In this document: positions 46,912-56,398 of the stretch, piece after piece | Position numbering within the stretch: position 1 is the stretch's first letter | Layout of the letters: the number at the start of each line of letters is the position of its first letter | Assembly (NCBI RefSeq): GCF_001644645.1 | Contig: NZ_CP011390.1 | Span: 1,364,001-1,428,000 of the forward strand | Length of the DNA: 64,000 nucleotides | Direction: 5' to 3' | DNA from: Flavisolibacter tropicus | GTDB taxonomy: Bacteria > Bacteroidota > Bacteroidia > Chitinophagales > Chitinophagaceae | Notes under the pieces: generated by a model | Told to the model about the DNA's origin: nothing | What the model saw: the letters and a program-made list of their open reading frames with translations, nothing else | Database searches by the model: none | Position numbers and translations under genes: made by a program

Positions 46912-47772
46912 TTACCCAAGTTTCTTCTTCAATAAAAAATAGGCGATCACTAAAACCAGCAAGATCACAATCACAGGCACTAGCCAAGATGGTCTACCTG
47001 TTCCTTTTGATGTCTGTTCAGGAACAACATTCCTTTCACGGGTGCCACCTTGCTCATTCACAATAGTTGCTAGAGAACTGCTGCCCCCCTTTTCTATTAT
47101 TTTCAGATAAGTAATAGGATGCACTTCCCAGGCAGTAGCACGCCAGTTTCGCTGACCAATTGCATCATCAGGATCATTGGCATAGGCCGCTGTTTCATGC
47201 TCCACATCATAGGTCAGCCAGCCGGCCAGTTCTACCCACTTCCCCTTAATCGCTCTACGCAGGGCAGCCGTAGACCAGTCTTCTCCCTTTTCTTTCATCT
47301 TAGCACGTAGCCTTGGCGTTACCTCTGCAATTACGCGATAGGCGGCATCCGTATATGCGTCATCCAGAACCAGTTCAATATGTGTATCGCGAAACTGCGG
47401 GTCTTTGGTTTTACAATTACAGGTTTCTACACCTCCCATTTTTACATCGTAAACATAACCGCGCAAAACAGCCGCTTTATTTTGCGAATACTGGTTAGGG
47501 TCACCGCTCTTCATTAGTGCTGCCAGTGTAATAGTCGTATCAAAATCGCTAATGGCTGGTGAGTTGTATCGGTTTTTAAACGCATTCAATGCATAAGCAT
47601 CTTCTTTTTTAGCATTGCCATGTATACCACAGGGTTTACCATCGATAGTTATTTGTTCCTGAAGATGGGGATGAAGTGGTAAAAAACAAAATGCCACCAA
47701 TAGTATAGAACCCAAGTAGCCAATTACTTTCTGCAATAAAGCGTACGAAACTGTGCATTTGGGTGTAATCAT
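46912..47772 (-). CDS. Membrane-anchored protein, unknown function
   Basis: Starting at ATG 47772 (an open frame continues to 47835), the 286-residue protein has an N-terminal membrane helix (KVIGYLGSILLVAFCFLP), a soluble domain with a cysteine pair in GVETCNCKTKDP, a beta-rich pattern ending in AWEVHPITYLK, a low-complexity linker, and a C-terminal helix (LVPVIVILLVLVIAYFLLKKK). It therefore appears to cross the membrane twice with a soluble central domain, perhaps OB-like (uncertain). I do not recognise the family. Confidence 0.6.
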   Translation of the reverse strand: MITPKCTVSYALLQKVIGYLGSILLVAFCFLPLHPHLQEQITIDGKPCGIHGNAKKEDAYALNAFKNRYNSPAISDFDTTITLAALMKSGDPNQYSQNKAAVLRGYVYDVKMGGVETCNCKTKDPQFRDTHIELVLDDAYTDAAYRVIAEVTPRLRAKMKEKGEDWSTAALRRAIKGKWVELAGWLTYDVEHETAAYANDPDDAIGQRNWRATAWEVHPITYLKIIEKGGSSSLATIVNEQGGTRERNVVPEQTSKGTGRPSWLVPVIVILLVLVIAYFLLKKKLG

Positions 47773-47963
47773 GACCAGAAATCTTGATGATTTAAAATCC
47801 TCGATGGTGTAGTTGAAACGACGTAGCAGGCCCAACTAACAATAGTAGTAAGATAGCTAACTTACGGTAAATCGTCTTGCTTTTTCAATGGTATTTATAA
47901 ACACTGAATAATGTCTCAAACACTAACCTTGGCAACAAACAAATAAGAATAATAGTCCAAGCC

Positions 47964-48353
47964 TTAGACGTATACCTTTGATGAAACAAGCTTTTTTGGT
48001 CGCTCCAACAGCAATATAGTGGCAACTCCAAGGGTATAGGCCAACATATCCCACCACTCAAACCCATAGCCGATAACAATTTTCGCCATCGTATTACCTG
48101 TCAGTCCCAGTCTATCTACTATTCTAAAGTATTGTAATACCTCTATGGCGTAAGCAAACAGCAATACCCCAAATGCTATCTTCCATGTAGAAGCATTGAC
48201 AAATGTTCGCACAGCACAATAAATCAATATAACTACCAGGTAGTCTCCAACGTATGGCCTTACAAAATGGTCGTGGACAAACAAAGCAATCAGCACTTCT
48301 ATGATAAAGAGAACAAGAGCAAAGAAGAAATATTTCAGATTGAATGTTAACAT
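47964..48353 (-). CDS. DUF2809 family membrane protein
   Basis: Starting at ATG 48353, the 129-residue protein has four predicted membrane helices and the DUF2809 pattern: FVRPYVGDYLVVILIYCAVRTF, then YAIEVLQYF and GYGFEWWDMLAYTLGVA. The frame extends to 48446 but adds hydrophilic residues with no relation to the family. Function unknown. Confidence 0.8.
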   Translation of the reverse strand: MLTFNLKYFFFALVLFIIEVLIALFVHDHFVRPYVGDYLVVILIYCAVRTFVNASTWKIAFGVLLFAYAIEVLQYFRIVDRLGLTGNTMAKIVIGYGFEWWDMLAYTLGVATILLLERPKKLVSSKVYV

Positions 48354-48697
48354 AGTTCTGGATTGATGAAGTAAATACAGGCTACAAATATCGGGAAGAG
48401 GAAAATCCGAAAAAGTAAAATAGCGAAATCCGAATAGAGAGATCAAAATTCTAATTTCCAGCGATCAGAAGGAACCACTTTATTACCCTTACGCAGGTCT
48501 TATGAATGGAAAAGTATTTCTATTCATAAGACACAGCGTTCTAACAATTAAAGGGCTCGTACTAACTTCCAATTTGGAAACAGTCAGCTATAATGAATAG
48601 GATTGGATTTTGCTTAGCTACTGCTATTTAAAAGAGCGCAGCAGCCAGCGATTCATGTGGCCAAAACTGATGGTGTTGAGCCATTAGGGTATACAAC
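48354..48697. other. 344-base intergenic region
   Basis: The only structure seen is an 11-base-pair inverted repeat, GTCTTATGAAT (48497-48507) with its reverse complement at 48522-48532, separated by 14 bases. It lies just downstream of the small gene ending at 48698 and could be its terminator. Confidence 0.45.
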
Positions 48698-48886
48698 TTA
48701 TTGAATATTGCTTTCCTTATACTGCAGTTCCATTTTCAGTACTTTTATCTGTACATGGATCTTTTTCAGTAAAGAACGGTCACCATCTCCAATAAACTGC
48801 TCAACAAACTGCTCCTCCAAGGTGCTAATTTGATGGCATAAATCCCTTACTTCCTGGGAATGATTATGAGTAGCGACAATGTTCAT
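48698..48886 (-). CDS. Small helical protein, unknown function
   Basis: The 62-residue protein is hydrophilic and predicted almost fully helical (two helices of heptad-like pattern, with ISTLEEQFVEQF and LLKKIHVQIKVLKMELQYKE). No family is recognised. It is divergent from the histidine kinase gene that starts 142 bases away, so a regulatory link to the two-component system is possible but not shown. Confidence 0.45.
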   Translation of the reverse strand: MNIVATHNHSQEVRDLCHQISTLEEQFVEQFIGDGDRSLLKKIHVQIKVLKMELQYKESNIQ

Positions 48887-49027
48887 GTAAATAAAACTTG
48901 AGAAATATTTGCCATGCGAATTTAGCCCTACCCCATTCCTTAGAAAATAGAACCCGGGGTCCTACTTTAACATCCTAGGTGGATTTTCTTATTAAATAAT
49001 AATACTAAGTGTTGCACCTTTGCTGCC

Positions 49028-50980
49028 GTGTTTCCACGTCCACTATCCTTTAAACAATGGGGCTTTGTAATAGTACTTTGCCTGATCACAGTTTCAGGTC
49101 GTGCTGAGACTATTACACTTTCCGAAAAAAGCTTTACTCAACTTCCCTTACAGCCCTACTTTTCTGCCTGGGAAGATCTAACTGGTAAGACTAACGTTCA
49201 AGGGGTTATTCAACATCCAGAATCCTTTTCTCCTTTAAACAACCTGTCTTATTCATCTCCCACAAGTGTGTATTGGCTGAAGGTTAACCTGTCCTATTCT
49301 GGGGCTATAGACCCATCCATGGTGCTACGGTTTAACCATCTCACTTTCGTAGATGCCTATCTGTACAATGCAGGCCAACTAATTTGGCATCACCAGGCTG
49401 GAGCCTTCCGGCCCCGCTCTCAACTGGAGCCAGGCGATAGTCGCTTTCATTTTCGGCTACCACTGCAGGCTGGGCAAACCTATACATTACTACTTCGTGT
49501 CAATCACACAAAAGGTTATCGCCCCTTTTTTGATTTTACCTTACAAGACCAGGAGCAGTTTATGGAGGATACCCACACCCGCGAGCGGGCAGATACCTGG
49601 TCTCAGGGAGCCGTAGCTATTTTCCTGATCTATACCCTGATTTCCTGGTGGGTTAGCCGCTACCGACCCTACCTTTGGCTAGGGTTGTTCATTGCAGGCG
49701 TTAGCCTGTATGGCCTTTGCTCGGGGCGATATTTTATTGACTGGTTTTTGCCAGAAAACCCAACTACAGGTTGGCTCTTTAATGGTCCTTTCCTACACCT
49801 GGGACTTTTAGGATTTTATTTATTGATCGTTGATTTCTGGCAGCTGCCGAAGTATAATCCCACCATTTACCGTTTTGGCCAGCTTTGCATTGCTGCTTTA
49901 CTATTGGTTTCAACCAGTGGTGTGTGTATCAATTATTTTACCGGCAATTTTAATCTTGCCAATACCATCAACCTTTGGGCTTTTGTTTTTCCATTTACGT
50001 TTGTTGTTTTCCTGATTGCTTGTTGCTATCGTAGGCTAGACAGAGCCCAGAAGTACTTGTATTATGGTATTGTACTATTTGTAGCAGCAGGCCTCTTTGT
50101 CACCTTAAGTTCAGCTATCATTAAAGAGCGGGCGCTGTTGATAGCGCCTTATGTATCTAACTTTACCTCGTTGGCCATATTCCTACTCTTTTCCACGGGA
50201 CTGAAAGAGGCCCTGCGCCAACACGAGATCGACAAGCTGGCTGTATTACATCAACTAACACAGTTGCAGAAGGAACAAAACATTTTATTAGAAAATAAGG
50301 TAACTGAACGAACAGAAGCGTTATTTCAATCTAACCAGCTGCTTCAAGAGCAGGCCGACTTGCTGGCTAAGCGCAATGCCACCATTGAAACACTGATCAA
50401 TGAATTGAGCCACCGCGTGAAAAACAACCTCCAGCTGCTGTACAGCCTAAACAGCCTGCAGCTGCCCCATGTAAGCGATGCAACGGCCAGCCATATGCTT
50501 AAAAGTAACCTAGCCCGTATAAAAGCCATGATGCTTGTCAACCAAAAGCTAGATTACATTGAGGACACTAGCCAAGTAAGCCTGGCCTCCCTGGTTATAG
50601 AGCTAACCAGACATCTGCAGGACATTTATGACCGGCCCAGGAGAGTAAAACTGCAGCAAAACATTGCCTCCGCTATTGAGCTGCCTTCCCACCAAGTGTT
50701 ATCACTGGGATTGATTCTGACAGAAATGCTCACAAACTCTTATAAGTACGCATTTCCTAACATTTCGGACCCCTGTATTTCTATTTCCATTTCTCTGTCA
50801 GCTACTGGCCATATTCAATTAGTATATGCTGATAACGGTATTGGGATTCAACCTAAAGAAACAACACACGCTTCTTCCATGGGGTTATCGCTGATCAAAG
50901 ACCTAACCCGACAACTCAATGGAAACGTATGTACAAATGGAGAACACGGATTGGCTTATACAATTGCAATACCGGCTTAA
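49028..50980 (+). CDS. 7TMR-DISM sensor histidine kinase, HisKA_2 type
   Basis: The 650-residue protein starts at GTG 49028 with a signal peptide (VIVLCLITVSGRAE), a periplasmic 7TMR-DISM extracellular sensor (about 30-185), seven membrane helices (about 192-392), a coiled coil, then a HisKA_2 phosphoacceptor with ELSHRVKNNLQLL (His462) and an HATPase domain ending with ADNGIGIQ and GLSLIKDL. HisKA_2-type kinases often pair with response regulators carrying LuxR or other outputs. The neighbouring gene is exactly that. Confidence 0.9.
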   Translation: MFPRPLSFKQWGFVIVLCLITVSGRAETITLSEKSFTQLPLQPYFSAWEDLTGKTNVQGVIQHPESFSPLNNLSYSSPTSVYWLKVNLSYSGAIDPSMVLRFNHLTFVDAYLYNAGQLIWHHQAGAFRPRSQLEPGDSRFHFRLPLQAGQTYTLLLRVNHTKGYRPFFDFTLQDQEQFMEDTHTRERADTWSQGAVAIFLIYTLISWWVSRYRPYLWLGLFIAGVSLYGLCSGRYFIDWFLPENPTTGWLFNGPFLHLGLLGFYLLIVDFWQLPKYNPTIYRFGQLCIAALLLVSTSGVCINYFTGNFNLANTINLWAFVFPFTFVVFLIACCYRRLDRAQKYLYYGIVLFVAAGLFVTLSSAIIKERALLIAPYVSNFTSLAIFLLFSTGLKEALRQHEIDKLAVLHQLTQLQKEQNILLENKVTERTEALFQSNQLLQEQADLLAKRNATIETLINELSHRVKNNLQLLYSLNSLQLPHVSDATASHMLKSNLARIKAMMLVNQKLDYIEDTSQVSLASLVIELTRHLQDIYDRPRRVKLQQNIASAIELPSHQVLSLGLILTEMLTNSYKYAFPNISDPCISISISLSATGHIQLVYADNGIGIQPKETTHASSMGLSLIKDLTRQLNGNVCTNGEHGLAYTIAIPA

Positions 50981-51048
50981 GCATTGCCATAAAACAAGAT
51001 GCAGTAAGTTTACATCACGATCCTGCATAATATTTAAAATTCCTACCG

Positions 51049-51660
51049 GTGACACTACGAATATTAATTGTTGAAGACGAAATCATCATTGCCCGGTTTA
51101 TTGAGCAACAACTAAAGACCAACTTTTCCTGTACCACTCAGATTGCCTTGTCTGCTAAGGAAGCACAAGTGGCTATGGAAAACTTTCAACCACATTTGTT
51201 GCTTTGCGATATTCACCTGGAGGAAGAATTAACCGGTATTACGTTGGTAACCGAACTACGCCAGCAGTATTACTTTGAGGTGATCTACATTACCTCCTAC
51301 CAAAGTCGCCCCATCATTGAAAAAGCATCTGCAACTAACCCAGCCAACTACCTGATCAAACCAATTGATGAAGCGCAGTTATATGCGGGTATACAACTAG
51401 TGCTCCCCAAGATTCAAAACCAACCACAGTCAGGTAAAAAACCAGAAGCCCCTGATGCATTACTGAACGAAACAGAACTGCGTATATTGCAACTAATCAG
51501 GGAACAAAAAACGACTAAAGAAATTGCAGCCGATTTGCACCTTAGCCCCTACACCATAAAAAACCACCGCCACAAGATCTGTCGAAAGTTGGAATTGAAA
51601 GATGAAAATAATGCCTTATTGCGCTGGGCATTAGAGAACAATTACCCTGCTGGTAATTGA
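51049..51660 (+). CDS. Response regulator with LuxR-type DNA-binding domain
   Basis: The 203-residue protein, GTG start at 51049, has a receiver domain (VEDE at 8-11, phosphoacceptor Asp54 in LLCDIHLE, Thr and Lys positions in ITSYQS and YLIKPID) and a C-terminal LuxR/FixJ helix-turn-helix (RILQLIREQKTTKEIAADLHLSPYTIKNHRHKICRKL). It follows the 7TMR-DISM kinase by 68 bases and is its likely partner. Targets unknown. Confidence 0.92.
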   Translation: MTLRILIVEDEIIIARFIEQQLKTNFSCTTQIALSAKEAQVAMENFQPHLLLCDIHLEEELTGITLVTELRQQYYFEVIYITSYQSRPIIEKASATNPANYLIKPIDEAQLYAGIQLVLPKIQNQPQSGKKPEAPDALLNETELRILQLIREQKTTKEIAADLHLSPYTIKNHRHKICRKLELKDENNALLRWALENNYPAGN

Positions 51661-51876
51661 TTTGAAAAAAAGTTAAGTGCAAGAGCTTTGCAGCGCCAAA
51701 GGGACTTTGTTTAAAATACTTAAACAAAGCTAAGACTTACGGATCACACTTACCTGTAAAGATCATTTGCCTTTTAGCACCTTTACACTCTAAGCTACTT
51801 ATGTTTTATATCAAGGGATTGAAGTGTGCTACAAAACAGTTGCATTTGATTAATACGAATATTGCCCATTTTATGA

Positions 51877-53565
51877 TTAAACAATCGGGATTTGAAATCC
51901 AAACGTACTACCCTCACCAAAAACACTTTTTACCCAAACCTTCCCACCCATTGCCTCCACAAACTCTTTACAAATAGCCAGGCCAATGCCGGAGCTTTTG
52001 GCATCTGACCGGCCAGGCACTTGAAAATAGCGCTCAAAAATGCGTTTCAGGTATTTCTCTTCGATTCCAGGTCCATTATCTTTAACAGAAAAGGTAATCA
52101 TTCCATCCGCAGCCATTACAGCTACAATGATTCTACTTTCAGCTGGTGAATACTTGATAGCATTCGTCAAAAAATTATTCAACACCCATGTGATCTTATC
52201 GCCGTCTGCATAGCAGGCTGGCAAGTCATCTCCCAGCTCTTTAAATATTTCTACTTTTTTTTCCTTTGCCGACGTTGCTATTGCCTGTATGGAACCTTTA
52301 ACTATAGCATCTGGCTGAATCATTTGCACATGTAGTTTTATTTTACCCGCTTCTACCTGCGACATATTTAGCAACTCACTTAAAATACGTAGCATCCGTT
52401 GGTTATCAGCTTTCAGATTTTGAATCAACTCTTTTTGCTCTTTTGATATAGCACCCACCCGCTCATCTTCTAATAGTTTTAAACTAAAGTCTGAAGAAGC
52501 CAATGGTGTTTTTAGCTCATGGGAAACAGTAGCAATAAAATTAGTTTTAGCCGCATCAAGCTCTTTGAACGTAGTAATGTTTTTCAAAATGATCACTTTA
52601 CTAGAAGAACCTTCCTGTACTACGTCGACCGTTTCTTTGGTATAATAGTTCTCTCTATTGTCAACCACAATTTTAAAGGGCGTATTCCCTTTGTCTTCCA
52701 GTAGATACCGAAATAAATCATTACGCATACGTACGTTTGCCGCATCCTTACCAACAACATCTTTTGCTTCTAATCCCAGCAATTGTAAGGCTTGATTATT
52801 GGCAAAAAGAATAATATTGTTTTTATCAATACCTATACTGGCATCTCTCAAACTATTGATAACGGCTTCTGCCCTGGTTTTCTCAAATATGAGTTTGTTC
52901 AGGTTGCTGCTTTCAAAATATTCCAGGCGTTCAGCCATTTCATTGAAAGCATTAGCCAACTCACCAAATTCGTCTTTTGATTCTATATGAATGCGATGCT
53001 TATAATTCTTTTGAGCAATTTCTTTGATCGCCTCAGTAAATCGGCGAATAGGATCGGTAATGATGCCAGGAAAATTTATAACAAACGTAAAGCTCACCAG
53101 AAAAATGATAGATACGATTGTTATTTGGTAGGTCATTGCTTTTTGAATAGCTGCCGCAGCTTCATCACTTTTACGGTCAATGGCAACCATATTCAAACGA
53201 AGAATTTCCTGTAACCCAAAACGAATTGTTTTAACAATTGAATCATTACTATACCTCAATCTTTCAAACTCACGTCTTAGTCGTAGCGTAGCTTCAGGCT
53301 CACCAAGTTCTGTAATATTTGCTTCTTGTTTTTTTAATAGTAAATCAAACGTGTCCAGGTAGTTAATCTTTCCCTTTTCGATACTATCCAAGGCTACCTG
53401 CATTTGCAAAGCAAACTGAAGTGACTCGTAATTGGCTTTAAGGATGTTCTTGGACTGGGATTGAAGCTTAACCAAATAGTAAATACTAAAGCCCCCAGAG
53501 AGGAGGACTAAGAGGAAAAGGAAGATGGTACCTGCGCGAATTTTATTTTTTACACTGCTGGTCAT
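51877..53565 (-). CDS. HAMP-PAS sensor histidine kinase of the kdp locus
   Basis: The 562-residue kinase has a membrane helix (about 12-33), an extracytoplasmic or linker helical region (35-145), a second helix (about 147-168), HAMP (about 168-222), PAS (about 228-335), HisKA with phosphoacceptor His349 in TVSHELKTPL, and HATPase with NNFLTNAIKYSP and DNGPGIEEKYLKRIFERYF. It lies downstream of the KdpD N-terminal gene and supplies the kinase half missing there (inference from position). No potassium-sensing residues can be read. Confidence 0.88.
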   Translation of the reverse strand: MTSSVKNKIRAGTIFLFLLVLLSGGFSIYYLVKLQSQSKNILKANYESLQFALQMQVALDSIEKGKINYLDTFDLLLKKQEANITELGEPEATLRLRREFERLRYSNDSIVKTIRFGLQEILRLNMVAIDRKSDEAAAAIQKAMTYQITIVSIIFLVSFTFVINFPGIITDPIRRFTEAIKEIAQKNYKHRIHIESKDEFGELANAFNEMAERLEYFESSNLNKLIFEKTRAEAVINSLRDASIGIDKNNIILFANNQALQLLGLEAKDVVGKDAANVRMRNDLFRYLLEDKGNTPFKIVVDNRENYYTKETVDVVQEGSSSKVIILKNITTFKELDAAKTNFIATVSHELKTPLASSDFSLKLLEDERVGAISKEQKELIQNLKADNQRMLRILSELLNMSQVEAGKIKLHVQMIQPDAIVKGSIQAIATSAKEKKVEIFKELGDDLPACYADGDKITWVLNNFLTNAIKYSPAESRIIVAVMAADGMITFSVKDNGPGIEEKYLKRIFERYFQVPGRSDAKSSGIGLAICKEFVEAMGGKVWVKSVFGEGSTFGFQIPIV

Positions 53566-53671
53566 TATGATAATATAACGAGGTCAACATCGTTTTTTGA
53601 AAGGGTTTTCAACAACTGGTTAAAAACATTTGTCTTTAGTATGATCTGCCATAATTTAAGGTGGGGCTTAC

Positions 53672-54697
53672 CTATACAAACCGTTGTGATATTTTTTCTT
53701 CAATGGTTTGAATAATAGCTTCGGCAATATGCTCACCTTTTTTTTGAATGATCTCTGCACCCAATTCGGTTGCATTCTTAAAGTTATTAATTAAATGGCG
53801 TTGTTTGTCCAAGGGAATTTTGTCGTGAGCCTCTCTTGCTGTTTGTACATAAAGCACGCACCACTGACTGTTGTAGTAGGAGGCTAATCGTGCGGTTTTA
53901 CGAATAATACGTTGTGCCATTTCATGATTACTGGAAATACAGGCCAAAAAGCGCTCATGACGGAAGGGATTTTTCTGGTAGGTAATGGAGTAATCCACTT
54001 TTCGTTCAACCTGGCCCGCCACTTCTTTTAATGCGAGTTCACGAAGCTGTAAAATCTTATCGGGTTGAAAAAAATTAGTAAGCGCTTGTTGAATTTTAGT
54101 CGAATCGTAAATCTTCCCTTCCCGAAGCCTTCTTATCAATTCATCTGCCGGCAAATCAATATTTACTACTTCATCTGCTACCTGTAAGATCTTGTCCGGT
54201 ACACGCTCCTGTACTTCAACCCCGGTGATCTGTTTTACCTCTTCATTAATGCTTTCAATGTGCTGAATGTTTACAGCGCTGATAACATTAATACCGGCGG
54301 CTAATACCTCTAATACATCCTGCCAGCGTTTTTCATTTTTAGAGCCGGGTATATTGGTATGTGCTAATTCATCTATCAATACAATATCGGGGCGCGTCAA
54401 TAAGATAGCTTGTACATCTAGTTCTTCTAGTTTTTTCCCTTTATAAAATACTTCTCGTCTGGGTATAGCCGGCAGTCCTTCTACCAAAGCAGCTGTTTCC
54501 AAACGTTCATGGGTTTCTATGTATCCAATGCGAACGTCTACACCGCTTTTTAGTAGCTGGTGTGCTTCCTGCAACATCCGGTAGGATTTGCCCACACCTG
54601 CACTCATGCCGATATATACCTTGAGCTTGCCTTTGTTGTTCTCGGCTTGTTGCACGCGCTGCAACCACTCTTCGGGTGTATACTTTTTTTCTAACAT
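53672..54697 (-). CDS. kdpD: KdpD sensor-half protein (N-terminal KdpD and USP-like domains only)
   Basis: The 341-residue protein has the KdpD N-terminal domain with the ATP-binding Walker A YIGMSAGVGKSYRM (P-loop 30-38) and VLIDELAHTNIPGS, then a partial universal-stress-like segment (about 245-335). It stops where the membrane and kinase parts of E. coli-type KdpD (about 890 residues) begin, so this is a split KdpD. Its ATG overlaps the stop of the porin gene (TAATG). The kinase downstream probably acts with it. Confidence 0.88.
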   Translation of the reverse strand: MLEKKYTPEEWLQRVQQAENNKGKLKVYIGMSAGVGKSYRMLQEAHQLLKSGVDVRIGYIETHERLETAALVEGLPAIPRREVFYKGKKLEELDVQAILLTRPDIVLIDELAHTNIPGSKNEKRWQDVLEVLAAGINVISAVNIQHIESINEEVKQITGVEVQERVPDKILQVADEVVNIDLPADELIRRLREGKIYDSTKIQQALTNFFQPDKILQLRELALKEVAGQVERKVDYSITYQKNPFRHERFLACISSNHEMAQRIIRKTARLASYYNSQWCVLYVQTAREAHDKIPLDKQRHLINNFKNATELGAEIIQKKGEHIAEAIIQTIEEKISQRFV

Positions 54698-55791
54698 TAA
54701 AAGGAAATAGCTGTTGAAAATGTAATTGCATTATTACTGCTCACCTGTGTTCCTTCTTTTTCAAAGATATTGTCTTTGCTTTTGAGGAATCTTCCTTCCA
54801 TTCGGATGGCCACATTTTTCATAGGCAGATAATCTACATTCACAGAATAGCCAACAGTTTTAAATCCATTTGGGGTGCCGGTGCTGATGATTACTCCATC
54901 TTTATCACTATAATATTCGCCGCGTGCGGCTATAGCGCATTTTTCATTTGGTGTAAAACGCAGGATACCTACTGGGGTAAACCAATCTGATTTTTGATTG
55001 CCATCTTTTTCCTTTTGCTCTTTGCCATAGTCAAAACCTGCAATGAGACCTATTTTGTTTGTGAACTGCATGATAGCAAATACATCATGAAAATAACGCC
55101 ACTTGCGGTCAACATCGGGCTTGTCTGTTCCAAAGAATGTGCTGTAGTTAATTAATATTTTTTCAGAAGGTTTGAATTGTACTTGCGTACCCCAGCTCAT
55201 TAAAGAATTACTATCCACCCGTTGAATACGTTGCCAGCCATTTAACGCTAATGCACTTACCAGCCACTTACCATTATTAGATATGTAAGTCAACTTGGCA
55301 CCTGTTTCATAATATGGCGAGTTGTCGGCAGCCATGCTGCGAGTGAGTGTCCAGCAACTGGGTGCATGTGCGGACTCCCAACCTATGTGTGAAGGCATGA
55401 TTCCGATATCAAACCAAAGGTTACGGATGTTACTTAGTTTGTAGCCCGCATCCGCTTCATAGATGTTTTTTAAAACGCCAGGCTCTGCGGCATAATTGGC
55501 GTTCATATAGGTGCCAGCAGCTAATGTCAGATTAGCCCTTACTCTTTCGGTTGTATAGCTGCCTTTTAAAAAAGCCAGGTTTATATTGAACTCATTGTGC
55601 CGGTTATGACTATAAATGAAGGCCGGCCGTTGATGGTTTGCCGGCTTATTGAAATCATAACTATAATAGCCTTCCACAAGTCCACTAATTGTAAGTGGAT
55701 TTGTGCTTTTATCTTTAGTTACTACTGTTGTGTCTTGTGCAGTACTTGTCATTGCTAGAACAATAGCTGCAGCTGTTAGTTTTATTTTCAT
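54697..55791 (-). CDS. Outer-membrane beta-barrel porin of the kdp operon
   Basis: From ATG 55791 (frame open to 55809, adjoining the kdpC stop) the protein has a signal peptide (KLTAAAIVLAMTSTAQ) and then a long run of alternating hydrophobic/aromatic strands ending in a C-terminal Phe (ITFSTAISF), as expected for an outer-membrane barrel of the BBP2/OmpL-like type. Position between kdpC and kdpD suggests a channel for ions, plausibly K+, through the outer membrane; this is inference. Confidence 0.8.
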   Translation of the reverse strand: MKIKLTAAAIVLAMTSTAQDTTVVTKDKSTNPLTISGLVEGYYSYDFNKPANHQRPAFIYSHNRHNEFNINLAFLKGSYTTERVRANLTLAAGTYMNANYAAEPGVLKNIYEADAGYKLSNIRNLWFDIGIMPSHIGWESAHAPSCWTLTRSMAADNSPYYETGAKLTYISNNGKWLVSALALNGWQRIQRVDSNSLMSWGTQVQFKPSEKILINYSTFFGTDKPDVDRKWRYFHDVFAIMQFTNKIGLIAGFDYGKEQKEKDGNQKSDWFTPVGILRFTPNEKCAIAARGEYYSDKDGVIISTGTPNGFKTVGYSVNVDYLPMKNVAIRMEGRFLKSKDNIFEKEGTQVSSNNAITFSTAISF

Positions 55792-55809
55792 TGTTTCTAT
55801 ATCATCCAT

Positions 55810-56379
55810 TTAAAACTTAGTGCCATTCTTTAATTCATCTAATGCTATGTTGAGTTTCAGCACATTGATCACATCTGGCCCAATGGGATTTTTCTTTATG
55901 TGCTGGTCAACCAAAGCGGCTATTTTATCTTCTTGAAGGCCACGCGCCTTGGCCACGCGCTTTACCTGAATATAGGCTGACGCAGGAGAAATATTAGGAT
56001 CGAGACCGCTTCCTGAAGCCGTTACCATTTCTGCAGGAATTTGCTCTTTTGTAACACTTGGATTGTGTACCAAAAAAGTATCAATCCTATCTTGTACCAT
56101 CTTTATATAGTCGGTATTGGAAGGGCCTTTGTTAGAACCAGCAGATCCGGTGGCATTGTAGTCAACAGCAGAGGGGCGCCCCCAGAAATAGCGATCTTCT
56201 GTAAACTTTTGACCAATGTTGGCATAGCCAACCACTTTTTCATTTACACGTAATTTTTCTCCGCCACCATTGCCGGGCGTTAGTTTACCCACACTGGCAA
56301 CAAGCAGAAAGTAAATGCCGCAGCAAAGCACCAGCATTACCAGGGTTAATTTTATAGAGGGCAATAAATACTTTTTCAT
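55810..56379 (-). CDS. kdpC: Potassium-transporting ATPase subunit C
   Basis: Starting at ATG 56379, the 189-residue protein has one membrane helix near the N-terminus (LTLVMLVLCCGIYFLLVASVG) and a periplasmic domain with FWGRPSAVDYN, SGSGLDPNISPASAYIQVKRVAKAR and the C-terminal VNVLKLNIALDEL segment, matching KdpC. It stabilises and activates the KdpFABC complex. A longer frame to 56415 overlaps the end of kdpB. Confidence 0.95.
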   Translation of the reverse strand: MKKYLLPSIKLTLVMLVLCCGIYFLLVASVGKLTPGNGGGEKLRVNEKVVGYANIGQKFTEDRYFWGRPSAVDYNATGSAGSNKGPSNTDYIKMVQDRIDTFLVHNPSVTKEQIPAEMVTASGSGLDPNISPASAYIQVKRVAKARGLQEDKIAALVDQHIKKNPIGPDVINVLKLNIALDELKNGTKF

Positions 56380-56398
56380 ACAATTCAATTCACTTGTT

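Noticed and set aside
51705..51729. 10-base-pair stem after the LuxR-type regulator
   Set aside because: AT-rich with a short stem and no T tract; too weak to call a terminator.
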